Shown: piece after piece, positions 24,801-34,246 of the stretch | How positions within the stretch are numbered: position 1 is the stretch's first letter | How the letters are laid out: every line of letters begins with the position of its first letter | Source: Hemicordylus capensis | Lineage: Eukaryota > Chordata > Lepidosauria > Squamata > Cordylidae | Assembly (NCBI RefSeq): GCF_027244095.1 | Contig: NC_069657.1 | Span: 441,591,563 to 441,655,562, forward strand | Direction of reading: 5' to 3' | DNA: 64,000 nucleotides | Made by a program: the position numbers and the translations under genes | The notes under the pieces: model-generated | Seen by the model: only the letters and a program-made list of their open reading frames with translations | Told to the model about the DNA's origin: nothing | The model's database searches: none

Positions 24801-26943
24801 AGCCATGCAGGTAGCCACCACTTACCACAGGCAGTTCAGAACTCCTCTTGGTCAAACATGCCCGTGAGGCAGGCAAAGCAGACAGGCAGAATGGCAAATG
24901 TTTCTGTGGACTCCCCCCGCCCTCAGCTGATCTGCAAGATTGTTAAACAACTTGAGAGGTATTGTAAGATATTTCGACCACGTTTCCTTGAGAAAGCCTA
25001 CTCGTTTCCTCCTCTCCACCCTTTCCAAGTCTGTTATGCCCAATGCAGCAAAGGTGTCATCATCTCAGGACACAACTGGGTGCCAGAGGAAGGCAATGGC
25101 CAGTTCTGGGCTTGACTCAGAAAAACGATGGCTTGGAACTAGTACAAGGCAGCTGCTTACAAGAGCCAGGGAACTGGTGACTAATTTTGTGGCAGGAGAA
25201 GAAGAGGGCAAGGGAGCTGGGAACAGCCTGACACAGAGACAGTGTGCGTGCTCTCCACCTGCATTTTGCTCATGAACAATGCTCATGGCACTCATGCAGC
25301 TGCATGCTTGTGCTCTCATGTTTTTTGGGGGAAATTCAACAGTCAGCTGAGCAAAGCTACAGCTTATGCCCATTCGGAAGATTTCCCACTGAACCTCATT
25401 ACTGGCGACTATTCGAGAAGTATTTTTGCACCTGAGGTGGGAGGGAAGGTCGTTTCTGCCAGTTTTAAATGCAGAAAGCCTCAGGTACGGAATGATATGT
25501 CAGCCAGTTGCTACCACTACAGCAGTACAGCAGCAGCAGCAGGGGACGGAGTGTGTCTGTGTGGGCATGTGGTTCTACTGCATGCAGCTAAAAATGTTAC
25601 AGTACCTCGTCTCCTGTCCACATCAGTCCATTCATCTACAAGAAGCACAAAACAGAAAAAATGACGGGTCAAGGAGTAAAAACAACACACTGACAAGCAG
25701 GTTGAAAGGGGTGAAATAAATGAAAAATAATCCAACAAAGGGACTTTTATTATTTTTAGAGCATAGTGTGCGGAGGAGCTACATGGCAGAGGAGGAAAGA
25801 GCTTCTAAAGAATTTTTTAAAGAGCGGAAAAATTTAAAAAGCCACAATGTGTGGGCAATGTGGGGGTTATGAAGACATAATCAAATGGGCATAAGAAGCT
25901 TGTGCAGGCCCCCCAATCAATGTGTTTTCTGAGGGAAAGAATGACCTTTTCCCCAGCAACCACACTTTGCGACAATGTAGTATCCCAACGGATGCACTGC
26001 TTTGACCATTTGTCACACAAGGCACAAATGTGTGCACTTATTTTACAAGCACAACTGCGCCTAGCACCTTCAGGTCTGAGCTAATGAAGATAATATGAGG
26101 TAAAATATTAGCCACATAAACATGCCAGAGCAGTTCCATCCTTCTGAGCAAATATAGTCTGCTCATGGCCATTGTGTTTTCCTCTAGCTTCCGGGCTAGA
26201 AGCATCTGAGGCACAGGATTGCTGGAGCACCCAAAACACGTCTTTGTTTCTTGATCTGAGTTGTTCTCTACCTTTCCTCTAAAGAGCTTAAGACACTCCA
26301 TCGCCTTTCCCAGACAGCAAGCTTAACCGTGGAATTAAGTGGGGTAAACTAGAGCAAGTTATGAGGTAATATATTAGCCGCATATAAGTGCAATAAAGAT
26401 AATTTAGAGAAATCTGGGGCCATTCACATAGGGCTGCTTTATTAGGGTTCCTAGCAGGTTTCCCCAATTTTTTTCTGTGCATTGTTAATCCGTGCACCGT
26501 TCAAGTCCATGTAAGGTGTACCATTCCCACTGGTACTTCATGGAGAACATAAGAACACAAGTAGGCTTTTCTTAAAGCCTCACTTAAAACACACACATAC
26601 TTGCTTGGTTATGGAACATTGTATGCACCTGGCCTGTGTGGGCGCATATTTATAATTAATTAATTAATTACACTTTTATACCACCCCACACATGTGTCTT
26701 TGGGCGGCATATGATGTTCCACAAGAACACCAAGCAAATGTTTAAAATGTGTGTTAAAAAAAGAAAGAAAGAAAGAAAGAAAGAAGGTGAAAAGCCTACT
26801 TATGTTCATCATAAAGTACCACTGGGAGCCAGTCAAGAGGCTTTTCAAAAGGTGGAAAAAATTGATACACATTTTACTAAAAGTGGAAAACAAAATGCAC
26901 TGTGTGGGTACATAGAATGGTTCTGCAACATCACCAAGAAAAT

Positions 26944-26977
<34 letters not shown>

Positions 26978-29900
26978 TGATGATGATGATGATGTCTGGA
27001 TAAAACAAACCAGTCAATAACACCTGTCTGACTGTGTAAACAAGAGATGATAATAATAATAATGAAGGCTGTGGCAGAAAAAGACCAAAATAATACCAGT
27101 GGTAATTGGCGCCCTGGGTGCAGTTCCAAAAGACCTTGAAGAGCACCTCAACACTATAGGGGCCACAGAAATCACCATCAGCCAATTACAAAAAGCAGCT
27201 TTACTGGGAACAGCCTATATTCTGTGACGATATCTATAACAATGGACAATAAAATTCAGCCATCCCAGGTCCTTGGGAAGGACTCGATGTCTGGATAAAA
27301 CAAACCAGTCAATAACACCTGTCTGACTGTGTAAACAAGAAATAATGATGATGATGAAAAAAGTGAGGCTTTAAGAAAAAGGCGCTCTATCAGCATGGCC
27401 CCTCTATCTCAGAAGAAACATCAGTGTATAATGGATATATCAAAGTATCCCAAAAAGCCACTGTATAAAGTTGAACTTTTCAGCACAGAGATTATGCGGG
27501 CTAAGATCCAATGTGCAGGGGGAAACCCGAATTATGTATGGTATGCTCCCCAATATTTTGCACGGACTTCAACCTCCCAAAGTCTGAATGCACATCTGCC
27601 CTTCGTGTAGCAAAGTAAAATCACCATCTGGGAATGATCCTGAAGAGTTATTCTGTTTTATTCTCATCATAGTACTGTGAGGTGCATTAGGCTGAAAAAG
27701 AGCAACTTGCCCCTATGCATCTCCCAATGCACCAACTATAAAACAGTGACCTGGAATTTAAAATACGGGTTCAGGAGAATCATTGTTTCAGGATGTGATG
27801 CTGGTGCCTAGAAACGGGAAGTCTTTTTCCAGCCCTGATAATCTACATCTGTATTGACTTGCATCTCCCACTGCTGCCTTGAATTGTTTAGTATTCCATG
27901 TTCCTTCCCACGAACATGGAAATGTGTTCAGAAATGCTGCTCCTAGAACTACTGTAAGATAAAGAAATTTAGCACTGTATTCAGTACCACAGCCTGTGGG
28001 TTATACAGAGCAGCAGAATTATGGACTTACAAACCACACAGAATTCAGATTCAAGGCAGCATGTTATTATTGTTCCAAATGCTTTCTGTTCAAACTATCA
28101 TAGGGCACTATGCTTAAAGAAATAAGTTCAGAAGGACTGTTGGAAGGAGGCTCCTTTGCACAACATTAGACCTGTTCCAAGTAAAACATCTCGACTCTGG
28201 GACAACTGATTTCCATTCTCAGAATGGTTGAAATGGAGTAACCCACCTTGATTACTTTATAGCCAAGTGGGATAGAAATAAAGATAATGGCACCCAGCCA
28301 AACATATGTTAAGAGTCAGCAAATAAGGATGGTAACAAGAGCTACAAAAATAAAGCAGCAAAGTAAAACATGTGACACAGGATTCAGGAGAGTATGGTAG
28401 TTGCAACTGTGGCCTGGCATTGAAAATTGAGGCAATGTAAAGAGGAAGCCATTTCTTGAACTGCCAGGCTTGTACAGAAGACACTCTCCAGTCTCAGAGC
28501 CCCAAGACGTGTCTGAGAGTTCAGAAGGGGAGACCTTCTCCTACAAGGGCCACATTCCCCTACCGTCCCAGGCTCTGGCCTGACATCCAACACATGCCAG
28601 ACGCATTAAGAAGGGCCGCCGTGTAAGTTCAGGCCACCAAGTAAGGCTTTGGTGGACGATATGCCTTTCAACCTTGTTTCAACACTACCTCTAACTATAC
28701 ATGTGGATGCACATACTCAAAGGTAGGGGAAGTCCACGTCAACCATCATCATGCCATCCCACATGGGCGTATGGGTTGGAGTGTGTGTGTATAAGTACAT
28801 GAAACCAGGCTAACAGTCAGTCCCAGTTGGTGAAGAGTCTGATGAACCCAGAGAGTAAAAACAATGCACTTGCCCCATCTTTGCATGCATGTTTGTATTC
28901 TTGGAAAGAGGAAATATATCAAAAGCAACACATCTGAAGGATGCCAAGCTGCACCACACTTTGAGGCACTACACAACTCTGGTCCATAAACCACCATCCC
29001 TCTTATGGGAACTTTCACATGCAAAAATGGGTAAATTGTTTGCAACATGTTCTCTCCTCCATCCTGCCCTGCCCTGCCCAATGTCTTCTGCAGAACAGTG
29101 TATAAAACATAATAATAAACATATCTCCACTCCTTGGACTACTAGTAAAGAGGAGGGCATTTTCTGCACTTCCTCCCAACAGCCCAGCAACACATCGCGG
29201 GCTGCTGTTCCTTTGCCTCCTAATGAGGAGCAAGTACAGAGCTGAAGGGCACTTTCAAAGTATGCAGGGTGGTGAGACCAGGATGGACACTGGCCCCATT
29301 TTGGTCAACTCCAGATCACTTCCAGATCACCCAGTGCCCATCCGTTGCCCTTTTCAGTAGCTCCTCATACTGGCAGGTAGGCTGGTGAAGCGGTGCCAAG
29401 TGGGTTCTAATCTGTGCTGTTTGCTGCAAGTTTGGAATCAAGGGGTAGAGGAGAATCCAAATTAATTCTGAAGCCACAGGCTGCTGGTCTGTTTCTGGGC
29501 ACAATTAAAAGTGCTGACTGCTATTTCTAAAGCGCCAAATGGCTTGGGACTTACCTGGCTACTTGATGGCCTGCCTTTGTTTACATGAGCCCACCCAGGA
29601 CAGGGGCTGGGGTGAGTGTGTGTGTGGCACTTACGGGAACCCTGTGCTGCAGCCCAGCAACAGAGATTTTTCTAGTTCTGGTAGGGCTGGAACCACACTC
29701 ATTCCTCATGGGGGCCCCACAAACTACTTTTACATCACAAGCTGGAGACAGCCCTGTTCATCACCCAAAGCCCTCCTCAGGGTGTCCCCACCAGTGGCAT
29801 GGCTACAGGGGAGGCAGGTTCTTTGGCTGTGGAATACCCTGCCCCCACACAACTCACCTGGCACCAAGTGAAGCCACCCCCCTTCCCAGCACAGTGCCTT

Positions 29901-31466
29901 CCACTGGATCGGATGGCTCTTCCTGGACAGCCTGTCCTGGAGATGAATGCACTGCTGTGGGGGGGTAGGTCCCCATAATCATTTGCCTGTTGCTCTCTCA
30001 TGGCCTGGGCTGCCCTGCCCTGAGCCCCTTGGGAGTGTGCACGGAACCGGCTGGTCTGGTCTGAGTCCAAACCAGACCACTTTGGTCCGGCACACTCTTG
30101 AACCACCCCTTGGTTTGGGGGGAGGAGGGAGTTTGCAATTAAAAGAAAAATTAATTGTTTTTAACTTACCCCCGAGGGGGGAGTTGCTTGAGGCAGCGGC
30201 GGGGGGAGGGGGGTCTACAGAAGTTCCCCCTCACCCCACCAGCCTCCCTTACTGCCCAAACTGGCCCATTCCTCCTCTGGCGCTGGGGCCATTTTGGAGG
30301 CCGCTGTGCCTGCGCAGTGGGCCTCTGCATGGCCTGGCCAAAATGGCCACCACACTGGAGGGGGCGGGGAGAGAGGCCGGCGGGGGAAGGGGTAAGCTCT
30401 GTGGACACACACCCCTGCCACCTCGAGCAACTCCCCCGGAGGAGATTTTATATATTTATATATATGAAAATATCGCAAACCCCGAACGGCTGGGGGTGTT
30501 TGGTCTGAAATCAGACTGAACAGGGAGTGGTTCGGTTCGACCCCAAACAGTCGAACCGAACTGGTTCGGCATGGAACCTGTTTGCACATCACTAGAGCAT
30601 CTGACAGCCCCTCTCGTTGCACTTGCTGCTTCAGCTGGTCTTTGCAGAGCGGGGAGCTATTCTGCATTTCCTCCCCCGCACAGTCACCCCGCTGGCTGCT
30701 TTGGAGCCCATGGCAGTGGTGGCGGGGGGGGGGGGCGGGCGGGCAGGCGGCCCAGTCCCCAGGAAGCGCAGGTGGCGGTGGTTCCCTGCTCGGGCTTCCT
30801 GGGGAGCCTGGAGGGCCCTTCCCCATCAGGCGGGATATATATCAGAGGTTGTTGACTACAACTCCCAGCATCCCCAGGTGATATGGCCTCTGGTCACTAA
30901 GACTTGACAGCACTTAATCAATCAATCAGTCAGTCAATAACATCTGGGATTCCCTGTCAGAGGGAACATGGGTAGTGACTGGTCCCCACCATGGGGAGGG
31001 GGGCGGCTCAAGGGAGGCCACTCCGGGTTGCTCCCGGTCATAACCGCTCTCTCTGCTGGCTAGCCATTTATCAGGTAGAGCTACGGCAGTTACCTGACGA
31101 ACAGCAGCCTACAGGCAACGCAGCTCTGAGGAGGGGAGGGAGGAGCCCTCCCACGCCCCAACAGCCGCTCTTCTCCCCCCCCCGCCGGCCCCGCCCCATT
31201 CCAAGGGCGTGGCGGAGGAAGAGGAAGGGGCTGCCTTCCTCGCCGCCGCCTTTCCCACACAGGACTGGCGGGGGGGGGGAGGCCGCTGTCCTTTTTCTGT
31301 CACCCCCACCCCGAGGCTCGTGATGGGGGGGAGGGGGCGGGAGGCCGCTCTGACCTTTGCGCGCCTTCTCGCCCGGGATGCTCTGGGCGCGCAGCCGCTG
31401 ATCCAGGATGTAGAGCATCTCCCCGCCCAGGTTGAGGAACAGCAACGGCAGCGTCCGCAGAGACAT
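15690..31466 (-). CDS. OSCP1: OSCP1 (organic solute carrier partner 1), ten coding exons, complete
   Basis: Exons in reading order: 31355-31466, 22897-23051, 21054-21221, 20538-20618, 20278-20381, 19471-19599, 19288-19357, 16768-16907, 16420-16483, 15690-15806. All have GT donors and AG acceptors, phases match at every junction, and the joined frame is 1140 bases, 379 residues plus stop. I recall human OSCP1 as 379 residues. The start MSLRTLPLLFLNLGGEMLYI matches the family N-terminus, and the end is EDLLAMMDEL. The conserved N-terminal Oscp1 domain covers exons 1-4; an acidic EEEE stretch lies near residue 320. Family knowledge: OSCP1 (also called NOR1) raises organic solute uptake when co-expressed in cells and is abundant in testis and ciliated tissue; it has no membrane segment. 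Intron 1 is about 8.3 kb. MRPS15 lies upstream in the same orientation, as in human 1p34. Confidence is very high. Confidence 0.97.
15990..16412 (-). mobile_element. L2-clade LINE 3' end in OSCP1 intron 9
   Basis: The plus strand starts with the inverse tail (TTTATTTATATACCACCC) and continues through ACATGGAGCAGAGCCCTCCC, TTTAGAGCTTTAAAGGTTAT and CTGGTAGCCCGTGCAG. It ends next to the exon 9 donor. Confidence 0.7.
16420..16483 (-). CDS. OSCP1: OSCP1 coding exon 9 (64 bases)
   Basis: Found by phase and homology: YAALMHPEELACQVISIQAD plus Q, equivalent to the human segment before DQQ. Acceptor CTTAAG, donor CAG/GTATGA. L2-like sequence starts within about 10 bases after the donor. Confidence 0.9.
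16768..16907 (-). CDS. OSCP1: OSCP1 coding exon 8
   Basis: 140 bases, EKAAPNPLAKEELNFLARLM, GGLEIKKP and FRLNLFTTDEEE. Acceptor TGTGCAG, donor GA/GTACGA. Confidence 0.95.
17715..18222 (+). mobile_element. L2-clade LINE 3' end in OSCP1 intron 7
   Basis: Encodes LHWLPICFQTKYKVLVITYK and ALNGLGPGYLRERLLC, then an AT-rich 3' region ending TTGGGTGGTATATAAATAAA with an (AAAT)n tail. One of the best-preserved L2 3' ends in the window. Confidence 0.88.
18235..18301. mobile_element. Foldback miniature element fragment (ACTACA family)
   Basis: Contains the inverse arm motif ATTATGGGGGTTGTAGACCA, matching the arms at 57645 and 41723. Only one arm is preserved. Confidence 0.45.
18302..18510 (+). mobile_element. 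tRNA-derived SINE, 5'-truncated, in OSCP1 intron 7
   Basis: Contains GGACTAGGACCAGGGAGG, the B-box-like GAGTTCAAATCCC, then TCACAGGGTTGTTGTGAAG and the tail CTCTGGGCTCCTTGG with AGAGCGGGATA. Same family as 57903-58136, which keeps the 5' A box. Confidence 0.82.
18511..19287. other. OSCP1 intron 7 remainder, partly unassigned
   Basis: An open plus-strand frame of 116 residues (18874-19224) has no plus-strand meaning. Its inverse contains SGKADFSKLREELG-like fragments, loosely like LINE endonuclease-RT linker sequence. Weak evidence for an old LINE piece; no host exon. Confidence 0.3.
19288..19357 (-). CDS. OSCP1: OSCP1 coding exon 7
   Basis: 70 bases, YSVTRPVETHPSGAAKTLAS then HIK. Acceptor CTAG, donor AAG/GTCAGT. 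Confidence 0.94.
19471..19599 (-). CDS. OSCP1: OSCP1 coding exon 6
   Basis: 129 bases, HFNSKGDEIKRTEFTHGG through LYGDRFLKLGTNM. Donor AT/GTAAGC splits the Met codon with exon 7. L2-like sequence begins about 13 bases upstream of its acceptor. Confidence 0.95.
19612..19990 (-). mobile_element. L2-like 3' fragment in OSCP1 intron 5
   Basis: The plus strand carries AAAAAGGCCCTCTCCCTAGT and GAGACATATGGAGCAAGGCC, motifs shared with the antisense L2 ends at 15990 and 60060, preceded by an AT-rich tail. Confidence 0.5.
20278..20381 (-). CDS. OSCP1: OSCP1 coding exon 5
   Basis: 104 bases, VSIFLKDKVQNSNGHFVLP through PWGTEVPGII. Acceptor TGCACAG, donor AG/GTGACT with the Arg codon split into exon 6. 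Confidence 0.95.
20538..20618 (-). CDS. OSCP1: OSCP1 coding exon 4
   Basis: 81 bases, 27 residues: TYGPLSAGEFQLIRQTLL then IFFQDIHIR. Acceptor CCTAG, donor AGG/GTGGGT. Confidence 0.95.
20834..21003. mobile_element. hAT-type MITE in OSCP1 intron 3
   Basis: Begins CAGGGCACAC, ends TAGCCACACCCCTG, and is flanked by GCCCCTAG (20826-20833) and ATCCCTAG (21004-21011), a 6 of 8 match. It lies about 50 bases from exon 3. Confidence 0.6.
21054..21221 (-). CDS. OSCP1: OSCP1 coding exon 3
   Basis: 168 bases, residues 90-145, LYDLMTMAFKYQVLLCPRP through VDETFRQIID. Phase 0 on both sides. A hAT-type MITE (20834-21003) lies about 50 bases past its donor. Confidence 0.96.
21222..22896. other. OSCP1 intron 2, nothing recognised
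   Basis: AT-rich intron without identifiable repeats or RNA genes. Confidence 0.5.
22897..23051 (-). CDS. OSCP1: OSCP1 coding exon 2
   Basis: 155 bases, residues 38-89, including MFNEKFMEELFKPQELY and YERLAHASIM, the most conserved OSCP1 block. Acceptor TTTACAG, donor AAG/GTGAGG. Confidence 0.96.
23052..26649. other. OSCP1 intron 1, left part, nothing firm
   Basis: No nameable repeat. Contains a G-rich run at about 24555-24580 and a short (CAG)n run at about 25520-25542. Open frames on both strands lack domains. Confidence 0.45.
26650..26830 (-). mobile_element. LINE/SINE 3' tail with (GAAA)n run
   Basis: The inverse tail motif ACTTTTATACCACCCCACA follows an (AATT)n run, then a (GAAA)n microsatellite at about 26760-26785. 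Probable L2-type 3' end. Confidence 0.45.
26945..27355 (+). mobile_element. Two head-to-tail R4/Dong-type LINE 3' ends inside TAA/TGA repeats
   Basis: The longer copy (about 27063-27339) encodes a C-terminal peptide VIGALGAVPKDLEEHLN, then ITISQLQKAALLGTAYIL, followed by the 3' untranslated region. A 51-base 3' segment at 27289-27339 (starting GTCTGGATAAAACAAACC) is repeated without change at 26994-27044. Both copies are bounded by (TAA)n and (TGA)n runs. Dong elements are known to insert in TAA repeats. Confidence 0.75.
27356..30021. other. OSCP1 intron 1, middle part, mostly unassigned
   Basis: 27655-27790 shows a faint MIR/tRNA-SINE-like line (GGCTGAAAAAGAGCAACTTG). 29790-29815 contains CAGTGGCATGGCTACAGGGG, which looks like one end of a hAT element whose other end I could not find. 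No host exon. Confidence 0.35.
30030..30594. mobile_element. hAT-type foldback element in OSCP1 intron 1
   Basis: Starts TGGGAGTGTGCACGG and ends as the inverse of TAGTGATGTGCAAAC, with GGTTCG/CGAACC-rich subterminal arms. Flanks GAGCCCCT (30022-30029) and GAGCATCT (30595-30602) match at 6 of 8. The terminal design is that of the 55985-56423 element. GC-rich core, no transposase. Confidence 0.7.
30842..30900. mobile_element. Foldback miniature element fragment (ACTACA family)
   Basis: Contains GTTGACTACAACTCCCAGC followed by ATCCCCAGG. One arm only. Confidence 0.5.
31355..31466 (-). CDS. OSCP1: OSCP1 coding exon 1
   Basis: Encodes residues 1-37 plus one base; donor AAAG/GTCAGA. ATG context is GAGCCATGT. 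It lies in a CpG island, as expected for the promoter exon. Confidence 0.95.
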
Positions 31467-31569
31467 GGCTCCGGAAAAACGGGCTGAGCCCGAGGAAAGC
31501 CGCCGCCGCCGTCGCCACTACCACCACCCGCGCCGGCTGCGAGGAGCCAGGCCGAGCGACGGCGGCTCC

Positions 31570-31582
31570 GTTGCCTAGAGAC
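31570..31582. promoter_or_regulatory. Candidate RFX X-box half site
   Basis: GTTGCCTAGAGAC has a perfect left half (GTTGCC) and a 4 of 6 right half against the RFX consensus, about 104 bases upstream of the OSCP1 start codon. RFX factors drive ciliary genes, which suits OSCP1 expression. Confidence 0.4.
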
Positions 31583-32068
31583 TGGCGACGAGGGGGAGGA
31601 GCCAATCGGAGGGCCGCTTACAGGCGGGTCGGCTTCGGTCTCCTGACCCTGTAGCGGTTCTTTGCCCTGCCCCTCAAGGAGTGAGTCCCGCCCGCCTTAT
31701 TTGCATACACCACGCCCACCTCAGTCACGAGGGAGCATCTCATACTCACGACGTTTCAGCTTCAGGGGTGTATTTGTTTTTGCGCGCGCGCAGCGGTGGG
31801 TTGCCGTCTTGGCGGGTTGGCCTCCTCCAGTGGCCAGGCTCTCCTTTTGCTTTTATATGCATTTATGGCAGGCAGGTCTCTGTTGCTGGGGGACAACAGC
31901 AGGAAAGCCCATTGCCCTCACCGGCTCCCTCTCCCACTGTAGGCTGCAGGAGGAAGTGATGGTGGGCTCTGGGTCTGATCCTGCAGGGCTCTTCTTACAT
32001 GTAATAACTGAGACATGAGGACATACCCGGGAAGTGACTGGCTGACATTTCTCTACAAACCCAGCAGC

Positions 32069-32422
32069 TAGTAGTTTTCTGTTGTTTGTTCACTTGCACA
32101 ATGGAAGCAACTTTTTAGCCACCTAATGGCACAGCAGGGAAGCAACTTGCCTAGAGAGCAAGAGGTTGTCGGTTCGACTATCGCGGGAATGTTTCCAGAC
32201 TATAGGGAAACACCTATATCGGGCAGCAGTGATAGATGCTGAAAGGCATCATCTCACACTGCATGGGAAATTGCAATGGTAAACCCTTTCTGTATTCTAC
32301 CAAAGACAACCACAGGGCTCTGGTTACCAGGAGTCAGCACCAACTCGATGGCACAACTTTAGTAGTTTTCTGTCGGTTACTTCCACTCAAGTGTTTTCAT
32401 TTTCACAATGGAAGCAACTTTT
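32069..32422 (+). mobile_element. Sauria-type SINE (tRNA head, BovB-like tail) between duplicated flanks
   Basis: The SINE itself (about 32112-32360) has a tRNA-like head with B-box-like GGTTCGACTAT, a body with TCTACCAAAGACAACCACAG and a tail GCACCAACTCGATGGCACAA, the RTE/BovB type of 3' end. TAGTAGTTTTCTGT and ACAATGGAAGCAACTTTT both occur on each side, so a segment of about 50 bases is duplicated around it. Confidence 0.8.
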
Positions 32423-32667
32423 AGGAAAACAAGAGTGTGTAATTTTCTGCAGCAGCCTTGGACAGTTTGACCAAAGTTTCCAGCGAGTCGACTGCCTTAG
32501 CGATCCTCAGATTTCAGCTAGGCTTTCGGCCCGTGTGAAATAAATGTTGACAATCCTTTCAAGACCTACCTTGGTACCTGCTTTTTAACTTCAAGAGTGA
32601 GTGACCACCTCATGACCCATGCGGCACAGCTGGCACCACCAGCCACAAAGAAACATGGTCAGTACAT

Positions 32668-32965
32668 AGGAACATAGGAAGCTGCCATATACGGAGTCAG
32701 ACCATTGGTCTATCTAGCTCAGTATTGTCTTCACAGACTGGCAGCGGCTTCTCCAAGGTTGCAGGCAGGAATCTCTCTCAGCCCTATCTTGGAGAAACAA
32801 GGGAGGGAACTTGAAACCTTCTGCTCTTCCCAGAGTGGCTTCATCCCCTGAGGGGAATATCTTACAGTGCTCACACTTCTAGTCTCCCTTTCAAATGCAA
32901 CCAGGGCAGACCCTGCTTAGCTAAGGGGACAAGTTATGCTTGCTACCACAAGACCAGCTCTCCTC
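32668..32965 (-). mobile_element. 5S rRNA-derived SINE
   Basis: Near full-length minus-strand copy. The plus strand runs from ACATAGGAAGCTGCCATAT to ACCACAAGACCAGCTCTC, including CTGCTTAGCT, the inverse of the 5S-like box. Confidence 0.88.
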
Positions 32966-32979
32966 TCCTAAAATCTTGT

Positions 32980-33165
32980 CCTATCTTGGAGATGCCAGGG
33001 AAGGAACTTGGAGCCTAAATGCTCTTCCCAGAGTGGCTTCATCCCCTGAGGGGAATATCTTACAGTGCTCACACTTATAGTCTCCCTTTCGTATGCAACC
33101 AGGGTGGAGCCTGCTTAGCTTAAGGGGACAAGTCATGCTTGCTACCACAAGACCAGCTCTCTGCC
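32980..33165 (-). mobile_element. 5S rRNA-derived SINE, second partial copy in tandem
   Basis: Repeats the 5' two thirds of the adjacent copy (CCTATCTTGGAGATGCCAGG through ACCACAAGACCAGCTCTC) in the same orientation, without the tail. Confidence 0.82.
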
Positions 33166-34027
33166 CATACCCTGCATATTCAAACCAGAAAGGAGACCTC
33201 TCCCCTCCATCTGGAACCCCTATTTGCTGTACACTCACTTTTGTGCCTAAAACAACACCGACCTGCGCTAAGAAACACCAAAAGGAGTCTGCAAATGGAG
33301 TTCACCCATCTTCACCTCAGCTTCATGCATGGAGGGAACAATGGTGCGGCAATAATCCTCTTATAAATTATATGTTAGGATAATATGCATGAAATACTTT
33401 GAACACTGACTACTACCACCGGAAGCACTACATAAATGCTAAATATGATAAAAACTAGAAAGGGAGAGAAAGGGAAAGCAACTGTGAAGTTCGTATCTGT
33501 CAGCCAGAGCCAAGACATTGTGGTATCCCTCCAAGATGCTCAAGGGGTATTTTGCCTTCAGAAAACCTGAGGAGAGTTAGGTTGAGAAAAAGCAGCTTGC
33601 CCATAGCTCCCCAGAGAGGGAGCTGAACCTGGGTGGCTTCAGTTCCTGCAACAGCAGGGAGCTGTTCTCAGTAGCTGATTACTGCTGGACTTTGCACTTA
33701 GCAACTGGGGGATTTAAAATTATTGCTAGAATATTCAGCGCTAGTTTACTGTGGATTCCCTTTAGAAGACAGGAGTAGAATAAGGACTTCTGTGTGCTTC
33801 AGGTGAGTTGAGTTGTGCTCTTTGACAATTGAGGAAGGGGCCCCATACTTCTCTTGACCAATCCACAGGGATATGGGATAGCCAGATTCTTTCTTCTTCT
33901 GCACAGAGGCAAAGCAGAGAAGAAAAACACTATTTTAATCTCCAGTATCTGCATGAACAGTGCTTTGCAGCTGAAACTATAACACCTGGAAAAGGACACA
34001 CACTCTGTGCCACCTGTAAACTTGTTC
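33166..34027. other. Intergenic stretch between OSCP1 and MRPS15, nothing firm
   Basis: 33555-33690 has a faint MIR-like line (GGTTGAGAAAAAGCAGCTTG). Nothing else recognised. Confidence 0.35.
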
Positions 34028-34246
34028 TCATGGAGGACAAGTTTATGAATGGCTACTACTCTGAGGGCTATGGGCTACCTCCAGCCTCAGAGCCAAGATG
34101 CCTCTAAATACCAGTTGCTGGGGAGCAACAGCAGGAGAGAGGACATGTCCTCAGCTCTCGCCTGTGGGCTTTCCAGAGGCATCTGGTGGGCCACTGTGTG
34201 AAACAGGATGCTGGACTAGATAGGCCTTGGGCCTGATTCTTATGTT
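34028..34246 (+). mobile_element. CR1 LINE 3' end
   Basis: Contains GGGCTACCTCCAGCCTCAGA, ACAGGATGCTGGACTAGATA and the terminal TTCTTATG repeat unit typical of CR1. Confidence 0.82.

Larger units (their letters stand above)
31000..31700 (-). promoter_or_regulatory. OSCP1: OSCP1 CpG-island promoter and 5' UTR
   Basis: GC- and CpG-rich block around exon 1. Upstream of the ATG (31466) lie an X-box-like GTTGCCTAGAGAC at 31570-31582 and a CCAAT at 31602-31606. No TATA box. The start site is not defined by sequence alone. Confidence 0.7.

Noticed and set aside
26945-27355. CRISPR-like direct repeats
   Set aside because: Two copies of a LINE 3' end in a vertebrate genome, not an array.
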